64,000 nucleotides of DNA from Membranipora membranacea. Taxonomy: Eukaryota > Bryozoa > Gymnolaemata > Cheilostomatida > Membraniporidae. Shown piece by piece: positions 15,201-25,853 of this stretch. A program made the translations under genes and the position numbers. Numbering within the stretch: position 1 is the first letter of the stretch; every line of letters begins with the position of its first letter. The stretch lies in NCBI GenBank assembly GCA_914767715.1, contig OU612068.1:16494001-16558000 (forward strand), given 5' to 3'. Under the pieces are notes generated by a model that did not search any database, was not told where the DNA came from, and worked only from the letters and a program-made list of their open reading frames with translations.

Positions 15201-17375
15201 CTACTTGTGAATTATCACAGTCAACAGGTTTCCATCATTATTGTCTGTAATTTTCCTAAAAATGCGAGATTACAGTCCTCTGCTTCACTCATAAATATGG
15301 CACACCTTGGATGATAATTGAAAATAAAAATGTTGCAATAATACTGTGATAACATGTAGATTTACTGTTTGAATACAGCCAGAAGAAAAGACTGAGTCCA
15401 CCATTGATGAAAAGAAGTTGGAGAAACTTACAAAACAATATCAGAAATGCTGTAAGGACGTCGGAGTGAAATCGGGTACAGTTAGGACGTTCCCTCTGGG
15501 TATGGACAGATACAGGAGGTATTACTGGTGCATACCGTCATTTAAAGGAGTTCTAGTCGAGTCCTCAGAAAGTGCTATACACCCTACCTCAAGTGGAGAT
15601 TCAGACTGTCATCTCAGGCTAGCTGAACCCAAATCTGAGGCTAAAGAAGAGAAATATGTCAAAGCAGAATCTCAGTTAATCCAAGACATCAAATCTGAAA
15701 AGGAAGAAGAGCCATCGGAAAAAGATCAAGCTATGGAGGCTAAGTCAGAACCTAAATCAGAACCAGAAATCAATGTGACCGACCTCAGCCCTGTTAAATC
15801 TGAAACCGTCAAACTCGAGAACAAAATGGATACCACCGTCAGCTCAAACATTGAGCAATCAATGCTAGATAAAAGTTCTGACAGCAAAATCGGTAACGAT
15901 GCTGAAAATCAGGATAGTTCAAAACCGCAACAAACCTCATTAACAAATAATTCCTCACCTCATTCACCGCTTACCTCATTACATAAAGAAGAGACTAAGG
16001 ACCAAATAAGCAGACCAAACGGTGTGAACAATAGTCACTCTCCACACAGCATCGCGTCATGGCTCAGCTCAACAATCGACAGCATATTCATAAGAGAGAA
16101 TGCTACCACTGTAACCAGTGAAGCTGATCCGATGACCTCTACCAGTCAGCCCCACGCTCCTCCGATAACTAGTCAGCACACTATTACAACTCAATCAGGA
16201 GATGTGAAGAATATCATCATACCATCTCAGCCTCTAGCGACAGCCAGTGCCTATATTCTACCTACTACTGTCGACGATCAGTGGTTTGAACTATCAAGGT
16301 AAATGTCACTGTCAATAGGTCACAGGTCAAGTGTTATTTTTTGACAACGCCTGGATATCATTGGTAGTCTCTTCTTTAGGACTTTGTGTCGTTTTCTTGG
16401 TCGAAGGCCTCAGTACTGTTGGTTCAATGAGATAAATGGCTAGAAATATTTTGTCCACATTAATTTGTTATTGGAAATCCACTGTTTTAAATTTTAAAAT
16501 ACTCCCTTTCAATGTCATACTATGTATTAACTAGTTGGTTTTCTGCTTTAAACCTTAAAATTGAATACTTGGTTTAGTGCGGTGTGAGAAATTAGAGCAT
16601 CATTTACTGTCTGTTCATAAACATCATGTAATTTATCTACCAAGCAAAAGTTGATGTCTCGTGTATTGCAGGAAAATGCCCTGCGATCGCTTGGAGAAGT
16701 TCAGCCCACAGCTGATAGCTAACTCGTTGGCTTTTATGAACTGTGTGGCTGGTAGCGAGGAGCAGAGAGAATTAGAAGCCATTGAGCGACTGGCAGCCAA
16801 AGCCTCACTGCTGGATCAGCCTAGGGAAATACCTCCTGGTGAGTGATTTCTGTCTAGGGTGGAGCTACTAAGTGGTTTTAAACATGAAGGAGTTGTCTCA
16901 TGCTACGCTCAATGTTATTGGAATGCCTTTCATACATATATCAATACTGTTTGCTGATCAAGAAACTTGGACACGTACAAACAAACAAAATATAAATGGT
17001 AAAACTAATCAAGTGAATTTGTTAAAATTTTAGGACGGTATGAGTGCTACAACTGTTTCCCATTTTCTTTTGCTTTGTGTCAATTCTTTTCAATAATGAA
17101 ACAATTGTTTTCTGAATTTAGAAATGCAGAAAGGTTGGTGGCTGATGACCGAGCCAGATCAGGTTAAATCTGTATCTAGCTCTATGCATACTCGGGCTAT
17201 CAGAGAGAAGCTGCTCAACAGAGCTCTTAATAAACACAAGGAGAGGATCGAGACGGCATGTTCTGATAGGATGTTTGCAACAGGTTAGTAGCATTGCTAG
17301 GCTCCTTTCTCATAAATGACTGAAAAATAAATGTTTTCTGGAGTTGTCCAGCTGTTAGTTGTGATCAGACAACTC

Positions 17376-17414
<39 letters not shown>

Positions 17415-20400
17415 TTCAAATCTGTGCTTTTAAGTGTCATCTGTGTGTATTTGGCCCCAACTAAGTGTCACTCAAAAATAAGGAGTCATTTTATATGACC
17501 CACAAAAAAATCATGTCTTAAATCCTCTTAAATAATCATGTTGGGCATCCTTAACCCAATAGTAATTAATGGTAGATAAAATAGCCTGACATGGTCGGAC
17601 AACTCCAATGCAAAGATATGCCCTACACGCTGATAGCCACTATATATATACATATATGAATCACTCATTGTACAGGGTTTTTATGGGTACAATAGTGGGA
17701 TATATAGTATATGACACTTTATTGCACAAATGTGTGTATATATATATATATATATACAACTATGTAATCTGATTGGTCAAGTATGACACTGTTGTTGCTT
17801 ACCAGTGCTGGATTTGTATATTTATGTATGATGAGATCAGTTTGAAGGAGAATAATTCTAGGCCATCTTCTCTTGGCTCTTCATCAAGTTACACAGGAAA
17901 CTGAAGATTGTTTTCAGCGTTTGTATTTGGTTTACCATTGAGTAATTGTTTGATATGTTATTCTAGAGGTGATATTTGACTGTGATGGCAGAGATGAGAA
18001 GATTGCGGAGAATCCTTACCATGCCCCTGACTCTGACAAATCAGTGACTTGGATTCACAGGCCATGTAGACACGCTGAGCTAAAAATACTGGATATTGTG
18101 GAAGATTTAGAAGAGAGAGTTTATCAAGCCAGTATATACACTAAGGTTAGTTCTTATATATTTCTAAACTTCACACTAACCATCGTTTGTATGCTCAATG
18201 CAGATTACAGCTACTGTGCATCCATATGTCACTATTGTACGCATAAAGTTGTGCTTGAAGCCATTTTTAGACAATCAGATATGCTTAGTCACCCTCTGTG
18301 GTATTAGAATGCTGGTCACTGAGGACTTTTTTTTAGTTTTGCGGTTCATCAATTCATTTTCCAAGGTCCTGAGCATATTAAGTGACATCCAAAACCCATC
18401 ACTGACGTGGTCATAGCCGCCATATCTTTCAAATATTTTTAGATTTTCTTGGAGCATGTACCTGAATCATTTTGTATTACTACTGTTATCATAATTTCAT
18501 AATCTTAGTTTACCTTTGTAACTTATCGTCTTAATTGCCTCAAAAAAACATTGATCAGTGAAAATGAAGTTCTTATTATATAAATAGCTATTGGCTTACT
18601 TTTTCCAGAGCTGGGCTGACAAGAAGAAGCATGATGCCACTGACCTTGACCTGGTTGTGACACCTGTGACCGAGGTCAAGGACGGAGAGAAGAGAATCAT
18701 AGACCTCGTCAAAGAGAAGCTGCTGTTTTTGGAAGCTGGAATTGAACGCCGTTATCTAAAACCTCCTTTCATCAAAAGGTAAATTGCTGCTTTGGTCAAG
18801 TTATAGGACTTTTTTTATAGGACTATCTATTTAAATCCTGTTGAGGAAATCATGCTTACTCATTTACCCCACTCTTTTACTGGTATAAACTTGATTTTCC
18901 ACATACACGTCATGTCAAATGTCACAAAAGACATATAATACTGATGTAACTTTATACAGATGATATATATTACCGATTAGAGTTATTTTTAATTTTTTGA
19001 TATCTAAAATTTATATACAACCCAACTTGTATGCCAACAAATGTTTTTACAAACTAGCTGGAACTTTGTCAATTAATTTATTGATGCAACTTTTTGATTG
19101 ACATTGTGGATTGCATCTGGGCGTTTGGTCCGAAACTCTGTGCCTTCATAAACCTTCCAATTGTTGCACATGTAGTTATCCTGTTAAAAATGCTTTGAGA
19201 CACTGTTTTGTGACTTATTGTTATGTGAAATACTGTTGTGTGATATAGTGTTTGGTGACATAGTGTTTTGATTGTTTTAGTAACGCGCTGCAGTTAGCAG
19301 ACTTTGTTGCACAGAGTAAACAGAACGGTAGCTCAGATAGGCAGACAGATAGTAATGAAGGAGGTACAGACTCGGAGACGGATGATGATGACTCGCTGCC
19401 GGCTGAGGAAAGCTGCAGTAAAGGTTTACTACAGTGGCAGCGGTAAGCTCAATAATATGTTGTCTTGTTTGTTTTTTTACAATGAACTTCCTGGTTTTGG
19501 TGCCAATGTGAGACTTGGGGTGAGAGTTATTGTGACTGATAGGCCTGATGACATATCTTGGCCATGAGGGGCTGAAATAATGGTTATTTAATGATCTACC
19601 CAAAAACTACCCTAAGACCAATGCCCGTTATAGTCAGGCAGTTACTTATGATGAAGTTTTGTCAGATTTGCATCTCTTTCCACCATCAATAATTCATGCC
19701 AAGTAACTGCCTGACTATAACATGCATTGGTCTTTGGGTAGTCTTTGATGTAGACCAGGTTTGGTCCATTTGCCTGCATTCGGAGTTGCTCCCAATCCAC
19801 TTAATCCAATTGCCTGCCTTTCGGTTACTCCCTCCCACTGGTCACACCGCAGACTTTTGCCTGTGGTGTGACCAGTGGGAGGGAGTAACCGAAAGGTAGG
19901 CAATTGGATTAAGTGGACTCCCACTGGTCACACCACAGGCAAAAGTCTGCAGTGTGACCAGTGGGAGGGAGCAACCGGAAAGCAAGCAAATGGAATAATA
20001 GATCCTATCACTTTACTGCTCTAGGTTAGTTCCAAAGTTATTTTTTTGTTACCCTATTACTAATTTCTTTAGTGCCGTACGCGGAGCGGTGAATCTGTCA
20101 CAGTTGTATATAAGTCTGAATCAGCTGGAGAGTTGTATAGCCTGGGAGAAGTCGGTTATGAGGGTGCTCTGTCAGGTGTGCCGATCTGATGATAACGAGG
20201 ATCAGCTACTACTGTGTGACAGCTGCGATAAAGGATATCATACTTACTGTTTCAAGGTATGTCTTAATTTTCTTTCTTCCGTTTACATTTGTCTTGGTCC
20301 ACACGACCTCATTTGTCGTGATACATTGGTCGGTGAATATAATAATGTATACAATATATAAAAGTATAAAGTATACATACAGATAATAATCAGATAATGA

Positions 20401-23400
20401 TATGAAGCCAGTAAATTTGAAAAAAAAAACAGAAAAGGTTTTTATCCATAGAAATTTTTCGCCATTTTGCCTACTTTCCATGTCGTCATATGGATTTCCA
20501 AACATTGAACATATCTTGTCCCTCCGTCAGAATATATATATTTATATAGGATATGATAGTGAATTTGCAGAAAATTTTAATATGGAATAAGTAGCGCCTG
20601 ACAGAGGGGGAAAAAGCATTAAATCCCCCTAATGTGGCAATTCGGAAGACGCTCTGAGGAAAGTCTATTTTTGGTCCTGGAAAAGGAAACATTCTAGTAT
20701 TGTTGCAGCTTTGGTATGCGTCAATCCAAGCTCAATGCAATCAACAGCTATTTATTTTTTCATTGTTTGCAAATTTATGCCGAAACAAAATTTCTAACCA
20801 AAATAGAAAAAATTATCCTGGATATGACAACTAATGATTGGCGAAAAATAAACAGTGGCAAGTACTTGTGACTGCTGAATGGCGCGGTGGTATGACCAGA
20901 ATATTAACCCACCTGGCCTTAGCAATGCTGTATGAATCTTCTCTACTGTGGTCTCATGTTTGAGGTGGTTGATTGACTTGAATATATCGAATAGAGTCAT
21001 TAGTATCTCCTTTGTATAACTACCATTCATCAAAGGGTTCGACTCTTGTCAGGGGAATATTCCTGATTGATATTTTTTTCTAGCCCTCAGCGCCAACACT
21101 TTAGTTTTACTCAATTTGTGGGTCATTTACATGCTGCCATAATTTTTTTGTCTGAATAAATCCAAATTTGTCTTATGTCCTGCGCCCTGCGCCCTGCGCA
21201 AGGAAAACACCGTGAATCTGTTACACTCTTTTTTTACAACTTTTCTGCTGCTGCGTCTCTCGGTTTATTAGATTTCTTGATGCTGAGTGTATTCAATTGC
21301 TTCTCTACATGTCTGGCTCGGAGTCATTTGAGAAAGTTATTAAAGTTGTTGATATCGTCATCAATGGTTTTGGTACGTGGAGGTTGCTAAGCATCATTGA
21401 GAGATAGCCTGTCTTGAGAAGCTTTGTTGGTGGGTCGGTTCCCCCCCCCCCCCTCAACAAAGTTTGTCAAGGCTACATTGAGATCATGGTACCAGTCTGA
21501 CAGAGATCTAGATCACCAATTGTTCCTTTATCTAGTATCGACATAGACTTACACAATCGAATAAATAATATTATTATACTAATTAAATATAAATTTACTA
21601 TTTCTATGAGTGACACCCATAAACATATGAATAATATTTTTATATTTATGGCCACTTGTCCTTCAATCTATGGCTGTTTATCGACGGCTATAACAGTCAA
21701 GGTCAGGTCAAACAGCAAAAAAACTACCAATGTTCATCAAAGCAATCTCATAGCATGGAACACAAAAACTAACTTTAAATTTTTTCTAGAGCATGAATGT
21801 CTTTATATACCAACCAGAAATGATATAATCGTACTCTAAAACACTTTTTAAAAACAGTTCTTGTTTAATAAGGCTATATGCTGATTTTTAGAATTTATCC
21901 GGGATGATAATATCGATAGGTAATTTTTAGCTTTCCTAAACACTTTTTGGTTTTCCCAATCAAGTATGGAAAAGCTCACCAAGTTTTCTTAGAGAGTTGG
22001 AAACAGGCAATTTTTAGTTAGGTGCAAAATTGGGATAGAGACATAACAGATTGTTTTAATGCCTTCTGAATTCCAGGATGCCAAATGTAGGATATCATCC
22101 ATACTGTGGACGCTCTACGCCAAAATCAAGATGTCACTTGTCATGCCAGGCTTAATTCGAGTGATGTTGAGGTGAAAAAATTATGGCGTGGTGGAAGTGA
22201 TTGTTGTATTCAATATTTCGCTATCAAATTCCGTTCCCCCACAGACGTGATGTACTAAGGATGTTGGGACACGTTTTCTTGCATTTCTCTGCCTTGAGAT
22301 ACTTCCTGAAGACGAACATTTGCAGATGGGTTCACCTTTTGTCAAGGTCTTAAATGAATAAAAAATCAAATTATGTCGAATTTTTTACACCCAAATTCGC
22401 AAAATCATTCACACCATTATTTTACCAGTCCTAGCAACTCAAACACATGGCCTGATTCAACAATTAAAGTTCGGCCCATCATCATAATATCTTAGGTCAA
22501 GTCTACTTGTTTGTGTCATATTCTGGTTCTGAAACCTTAGGCTTGATACCAAATTAGAGTGAAGTGATATGAAGACAAAGTTTATAGCAATAATTCCGAT
22601 GGTGTTTTGATGACATATGCCTTATTTGTTACAGCCAAAGATGACAACGATTCCGGATGGTGATTGGTATTGCTGGGAGTGTAAATCTAAGGCTACGAGT
22701 ATCGCACATTGTATACGGTGTGGTAAAACGACAGGCAAGATGGCACAATGTCACAAGTGTCCGCAGGCTATCCATTTAGACAGCTGCTCGCCACCCTTAC
22801 AAAGGTAGGCACACATACACACCCATTACAAATGTACATGTGACAACCTTTTCCTGGTATTAAGCAGGGATGATGACACATTCTCATTAATGTCAAGTGT
22901 CAATTTAGTTAAGTCAGAAAACAAATTGTTCAGAAACGTCTTAACCGCAGCCAATCAGGATATCAGGTTAATAGCACTTTCCCTGGGCAGCTTTACTAGT
23001 ATGATGATATTCAGTTGCAGAAACAAAAAATTGCCTGCTCTGTTTTTACACTTCGAAACACCTTCTAACTATATATAACTATATAAAGGTTTGTTTTAAC
23101 GGTTGCCTGGAAATTACCAGTAGCGCCCTAGCTTTGTCATGCGGCCACTTTTTTCGGTTGGCCCGTGACAAGGCTAGTTAGTGCCCCACTATTGAATATG
23201 TAAGACATCAGGGTCATAATAATGATAATGTCACAGAGATCCTTACTCTGTGATAATGTGACTGTAACACGTTATATCAATGTTTCGCATTATCTTTCAG
23301 AAAAGACAGGACATAAATTATTATGCCAACCATTTCGCAGATTTAAACTACAATTATATATCCCATGTCTATTAAATAATAGGTCTAGACTTTTTGGCGA

Positions 23401-25853
23401 TAGGATGATGACTGATAATTATGGCTGTAACTCGATGATAATCATGTAAATGTTTGATCTCATCCAGTCTTCTTTATAATAATTATGTTACATATAGTGA
23501 CTTGAAGCCCAAAGTATGGATAGCAAACAGTGTTATTGACCATGAGAATCTGACTTTTATGAAGTCAGCGACCCTGAATTTTGGTGATTGTCAGGTTTAG
23601 TCTTCTGTCTTATGCCTCCCTGTAATACATGAAAGTAGTTTCTGACCTCCATAATATAGGGAAGGGTTTCTTTCCCTACATTATTAATATATTAAGTGGA
23701 TATAATGATTTCAATTACCGGAGATTTCAACACATGTCACTTGATATAAATTTTATTTTTATTCTGACTGATGATTAAGCAAATTGCATCCACAAGCTTT
23801 GCGTAGAGGTCAGTCAAAATGTGTGACAACCACGTCATAGTTTTTGACTTGTGGTTTTTCCAAGAATTCTTCTTTTGTCATGTTTTGGTGCAGAGTAGAA
23901 GTTAAATACTGACTTTAAACTGCTAAATGGCTGATCTCTTTTTTCACCGACACATAATGTTAACAGCAAAGATTATAAATAAGTCATTGTTAACAGTAAG
24001 CTGGTGAGAGCTATGAGGTATTGGTTTTTGTCTCCCCTGGTCAAAAATAGACATATTATAACTGACTTTATTATAGGATAAGATGTGTTTGCGTGAATGT
24101 GGGGGACTTCTTATATTATGATATTCTATAAGAGGGAGGGTTTTGTTGAAATGACACAACGTAGTCTTTTTAAAATGAATGTACATTTATCTCTGCACTT
24201 GCAATGTCATATTAATCGGGAAAAACTGAGATTTAATTACATCAGATCACATTGTTTAAAATTTTGTTGGAGATTCCTTTGTCTAGATTGGAATAAATAT
24301 AATAAGAATAATATAATGGTACGGTATGACTTTCAATGAAAAAAAAGTACTTTGATACCCCTACATTAAAACATCCATAACCGAATTCTCTCACAGCTTG
24401 TATGTATGTTATATTTTGTAGAGTGCCACGTAAGCACACATGCGGACATTGTCTCAGAATATCCAATCAAAGAAATGGTAAATCTCGAAGCGGTGGTCGA
24501 TCTCTAAAGAACCAGATAACCGTAGATGATAGTGATGATGAAGAGAGGGCGAGCCATAATTCTACCGCCCACACTGAAGAGTCGGAAGAGGAGGAGGAGG
24601 AGGAAGAGGAAAATAATGAAGCTGATATATCCATATGCAGGTTAGTTGTCATAGACTTATAAATATATAAATAAATATATAAACATATAAACATATAAAT
24701 AAATAAATATATAAACATGTAAATAAATGAGTATTGTAGATTGTACTCTGAATATCACTCCAAACAGTCTCACACTGATCACGTGATATACTATTGTACG
24801 TATATCTCTGATCGATAAAGAGTGAACTTAGCATGAGTACCATCACAAGGAATTTGGTGTGACGACTCGAGTTAAATTTTACTAGTTAGGGGCGGGTACA
24901 TGTTAGGTACTTGTACTAAATTGACTCTAACGATCAGAGATACACATGATAATAGTGAAGTATTGATGTCAGTGTGGTCATATCTTGTACTGTGAAGCCA
25001 CATGAACTACCTGTAGACTCTGCTGATCAGATCCCCAAAGGATGCTAATCCATTATTCATCATTATTTTTCAACCAGGAAATGGGCTACACCTTCTTTTA
25101 ACATTGATTCATGCCAAGTGTCTCATTTGATTCTGAATCAAAGATTATGATTAATAATGGACTCCATATATAACTATGAAACAATTGTTTGATGATTTCA
25201 GCCAATTGATGAAAGAGATAGAAAAACATAAAGATGCGAAACCATTCCTAGAACCGGTTGATACCAAATCATTCCCACAGTATAAGAAATATATCAAACA
25301 CCCAATGGACTTGGGCAAAGTCGCCAACAAGCTCAATAATGACGAGTAAGTACATGGCAAATGATGTTAGATCAATCTCATATTCTTCAAAGAGTACGCT
25401 GTATATGCATTGAATTATACCCCGGGTTAGGGTTTTGTTCATTGGTATATATGCTTTACAAGAGTTGTCCCCTCTTGATTTAGCTCTGGTGCTGCTCTGT
25501 TTTGGCCCCGTTTGTAGCCTTGAAATATTGATGAGACAATATATGAGAATTTAACTAGTTTTTTAGGATTACATACCACTGACAATCCCTTAAACTGTGC
25601 AGCATATCATTTCATCAAGTATAACACACGCACTGGGTTGTTGCGGCCAGTGGTCGCCAGTGTCTATAGCAACTTTCATACTGACCTTCACTATATTTAT
25701 AGGTACAAGATGCGTACCGAGTTCTATGATGATATGATTCTCATATTTGACAACTGCCTCTTATTCAATGAAGATAACTCTGATGTCGGAAAATCTGGTA
25801 AAACAATGAGACGTCTATTCCTCAAAAGATGGAAACAGCTAACTACTGATTGA
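1..25853 (+). CDS. BAZ2: BAZ2A/BAZ2B-type bromodomain chromatin remodelling subunit (5' end missing, 30 exons)
   Basis: Regulatory subunit of an ISWI-class chromatin remodeller (vertebrate BAZ2A is TIP5 of NoRC; the fly homologue is Toutatis), expected in the nucleus. Exons: 1-228 (codons start at base 3), 1664-2088, 3196-3336, 3895-4137, 4813-5036, 6195-6342, 6699-6776, 7203-7305, 7619-8038, 8315-8616, 8995-9150, 9567-9764, 10036-10101, 10756-10821, 12190-12318, 12624-12875, 13208-13321, 13664-13848, 14675-14810, 15379-16298, 16672-16838, 17122-17283, 17967-18145, 18609-18778, 19281-19442, 20073-20256, 22635-22804, 24422-24640, 25202-25345, 25703-25853 (TGA at 25851). All junctions are GT..AG with matching phase, giving 2,079 residues in the window. 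Domains by window residue: TAM about 535-600, coiled coil 720-975, DDT 980-1040, WHIM1 about 1100-1165, WHIM2 about 1215-1275, WHIM3 about 1567-1605, PHD 1824-1868, second PHD-like cluster 1878-1919, bromodomain 1985-2075. TAM together with DDT, PHD and bromodomain identifies BAZ2 rather than BAZ1 or BPTF. Choosing between BAZ2A and BAZ2B is not meaningful if this is a pre-duplication invertebrate gene. Confidence 0.93.
1664..6776 (+). CDS. BAZ2: BAZ2 exons 2-7: Ser/Pro-rich disordered region
   Basis: Six exons (1664-2088, 3196-3336, 3895-4137, 4813-5036, 6195-6342, 6699-6776) encode a Ser/Thr/Pro/His-rich region of about 420 residues with no fold recognised. Short landmarks are a basic cluster SPAKKPRLS that could be a nuclear localisation signal, a DLSLKKSSTSP motif and a basic patch KMRRGKQP. 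The splice signals are strong (donors GTAAGT, GTAAGC, GTAAGT, GTAAAA, GTAGGT, GTAATG). The last exon (78 nt) begins a charged RERNEILHK segment. Introns here contain nothing recognised. Confidence 0.8.
7203..8616 (+). CDS. BAZ2: BAZ2 exons 8-10: TAM/MBD-like domain and acidic linker
   Basis: Exon 8 (7203-7305) is basic (KPPKSRRKTMQKPRPGS), possibly a degenerate AT-hook. Exon 9 (7619-8038) carries the TAM (TIP5/ARBP/MBD) domain: GLPFEYGWRRETRLRG, then GRMIGEVFYYTPTDKRMRSW and QKYLKF, matching the family pattern of a basic beta-sheet followed by the YYTP...K(R/K)-(R/M)-R element. In BAZ2A this domain binds promoter-associated RNA at rDNA rather than methyl-CpG; the same is only inferred here. 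The rest of exon 9 is highly acidic (Asp/Glu/Lys). Exon 10 (8315-8616) ends with the WEVLTKDHYSFNTKVKLGDF segment before the coiled coil. Confidence 0.88.
8621..8724. repeat. 21-bp tandem repeat, five copies
   Basis: Five practically identical copies of the unit GTATATAGTATTTGGTATAT (plus A), beginning four bases after the BAZ2 exon-10 donor at 8617. Confidence 0.95.
8995..12318 (+). CDS. BAZ2: BAZ2 exons 11-15: long basic coiled coil
   Basis: Five exons (8995-9150, 9567-9764, 10036-10101, 10756-10821, 12190-12318), all phase 0 at both ends, encode about 205 residues almost entirely of Lys, Arg, Glu and Gln with regularly spaced Leu/Ile, a strong coiled coil. A coiled coil between TAM and DDT is standard in BAZ2 proteins. 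Because every exon is a multiple of three, any of them could be skipped without shifting the frame. The intron between 10821 and 12190 holds a MITE of about 490 bp. Confidence 0.88.
10960..11453. mobile_element. MITE-like element with long terminal inverted repeats
   Basis: Left end AATAGACAGTTTTCTGAGCT and right end AGCTCAGAAAATTGTCTATT are inverted copies. The inverted arms extend about 170 bp, through GGAGTTGTCCTCTCTCC, GGTACTTTTAACC, TTATCTTGAAAACCACTTAT and TTTTTGATTCAGA, around a unique centre of about 150 bp. No transposase frame. In the intron between BAZ2 exons 14 and 15. Confidence 0.85.
12624..13321 (+). CDS. BAZ2: BAZ2 exons 16-17: DDT domain
   Basis: Exon 16 (12624-12875) and exon 17 (13208-13321) encode a DDT domain. 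It opens with PLPSLNRISGLKLPADAFAN, followed by the helix LQLHQFITNFYDCLEF. This matches the BAZ2 pattern LPxLxRIPGLxLxxxAFxD...EFLxNFxxxLxF. The following residues (SLSIFQQALLYDN, VLCHMLSFALNDPG, VLRMFMLERDEGP) correspond to the three-helix DDT bundle and its extension. DDT and WHIM together dock onto the ISWI ATPase (SMARCA5/SNF2H) in related proteins. Confidence 0.9.
13664..14810 (+). CDS. BAZ2: BAZ2 exons 18-19: WHIM1 and acidic spacer
   Basis: Exon 18 (13664-13848) contains LRSEAMAWLCNELNTSQAVT and EIDNNMESVLNLRRDKWELE. The WLCNEL and LRRDKW...EGKIR motifs are typical of WHIM1 in BAZ proteins. It joins in phase 2 to exon 19 (14675-14810), a Ser/Asp/Asn-rich spacer. The donor of exon 19 (GTAAAT at 14811) is directly followed by an 11-bp tandem array that happens to keep the reading frame open; I place the exon end at the donor rather than inside the array. 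Confidence 0.87.
14823..14972. repeat. 11-bp tandem array
   Basis: About 13-14 copies of the unit CACTATATGCG with small variations (GTGC, GAAC, CCAC), directly behind the donor of BAZ2 exon 19. Confidence 0.93.
15379..16298 (+). CDS. BAZ2: BAZ2 exon 20: WHIM2 and long disordered linker (largest exon, 920 nt)
   Basis: The first part encodes ESTIDEKKLEKLTKQYQKCC and then FPLGMDRYRRYYWCIPSFKG, the WHIM2 signature GxDRxRRxYW of WSTF/BAZ-type proteins. The remaining residues, about 230, are low-complexity Lys/Ser/Glu/Pro/Thr with repeated KSEPKSEPE-like motifs, probably disordered. Several (V)KxE tetrapeptides (VKSE, VKAE, VKLE) resemble SUMO acceptor sites; that is inference only. Confidence 0.9.
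16672..19442 (+). CDS. BAZ2: BAZ2 exons 21-25: WHIM3 region and conserved helical segment
   Basis: Exons 16672-16838, 17122-17283, 17967-18145, 18609-18778 and 19281-19442. Exon 22 carries KGWWLMTEPDQVKSV and LNRALNKHKERI, matching the WSD/WHIM3 element (WW.ITDPED...AL..RGIRE type). Exon 24 ends in ERRYLKPPF, conserved as ERRYLKPPL in BAZ2 proteins. Exon 25 is acidic (DSETDDDDS) and leads into a WQR motif before the PHD exon. Introns contain (TA)n microsatellites at 17381-17411 and 17738-17755. Confidence 0.86.
17381..17411. repeat. (TA)n microsatellite
   Basis: Uninterrupted TA dinucleotides in a BAZ2 intron; shorter TA runs recur at 17640-17650 and 17738-17755. Confidence 0.95.
19595..19743. 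mobile_element. Foldback element
   Basis: Left arm CTACCCAAAAACTACCCTAA followed by GACCAATGC..GTTATAGTCAGGCAGTTACTT; right arm AAGTAACTGCCTGACTATAA followed by CATGCATTGGTCTTTGGGTAG. Centre of about 50 bp unique. Lies between BAZ2 exons 25 and 26. Confidence 0.85.
19757..20000. mobile_element. Nested palindromic elements (GGCAAACTGGATC family)
   Basis: An inner palindrome (about 19795-19917) has arms of about 55 bp running from TCCACTTAATCCAATTGCCT through CCCACTGGTCACACC, with an 8-bp loop. It is followed by a third partial copy (19918-19994), and the outer ends TCCATTTGCCTGCATTCGG and AAAGCAAGCAAATGGA also pair. This arrangement fits one palindromic element inserted into another of the same family. 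Confidence 0.8.
20073..20256 (+). CDS. BAZ2: BAZ2 exon 26: first PHD finger (N-terminal part)
   Basis: Encodes NLSQLYISLNQLESCIAWEK, conserved before the BAZ2 PHD, then the finger CQVCRSDDNEDQLLLCDSCD and KGYHTYCFK; the last zinc ligands (WYCWEC) are in the next exon at 22635. Ligand pattern C-x2-C-x11-C-x2-C-x4-H-x2-C...C-x2-C is complete. Acidic residues after the second Cys (DDNED) resemble the acidic surface that BAZ2 PHDs use to read the unmodified H3 N-terminus. The intron that follows (20257-22634, about 2.4 kb) shows no repeat or gene I recognise. Confidence 0.93.
22635..24640 (+). CDS. BAZ2: BAZ2 exons 27-28: end of PHD1, second PHD-like zinc cluster, acidic linker
   Basis: Exon 27 (22635-22804) completes PHD1 with IPDGDWYCWEC and, ten residues later, starts another Cys/His array: CIRCGKTTGKMAQCHKC, PQAIHLDSC. 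Exon 28 (24422-24640) supplies the last pair, CGHC. The pattern C-x2-C-x9-C-x2-C-x4-H-x3-C-x12-C-x2-C is that of a compact PHD finger except for one extra residue in H-x3-C. As I recall, vertebrate BAZ2A and BAZ2B have a single PHD here. The rest of exon 28 is basic and then strongly acidic (a run of Glu). Confidence 0.85.
23121..23188. repeat. Small palindrome, TAGCTTTGTCATGCGGCCAC family
   Basis: CCTAGCTTTGTCATGCGGCC pairs with GGCCCGTGACAAGGCTAGTT around a short T-rich loop. Related copies at 56898-56944, 59162-59252 and 61361-61403. Confidence 0.8.
25202..25853 (+). CDS. BAZ2: BAZ2 exons 29-30: C-terminal bromodomain and stop
   Basis: Exons 25202-25345 and 25703-25853 encode a complete bromodomain: helix Z (LMKEIEKHKDAKPFLEPV), ZA loop (YKKYIKHPMDLGKVANKL) and helices B-C with IFDNCLLFNEDNSDVGKSG. 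The Asn of FNED is the expected acetyl-lysine contact. The WPF shelf tryptophan is replaced (KPF), so ligand preference may differ from BAZ2A. The protein ends nine residues after the RLFLKRW motif, as in other BAZ2 proteins. Confidence 0.94.

Noticed and set aside
20257-22634. Missing exon between the two BAZ2 PHD1 halves
   Set aside because: Phase 0 to phase 0 joining of 20256 and 22635 rebuilds a complete PHD finger, so nothing is missing.
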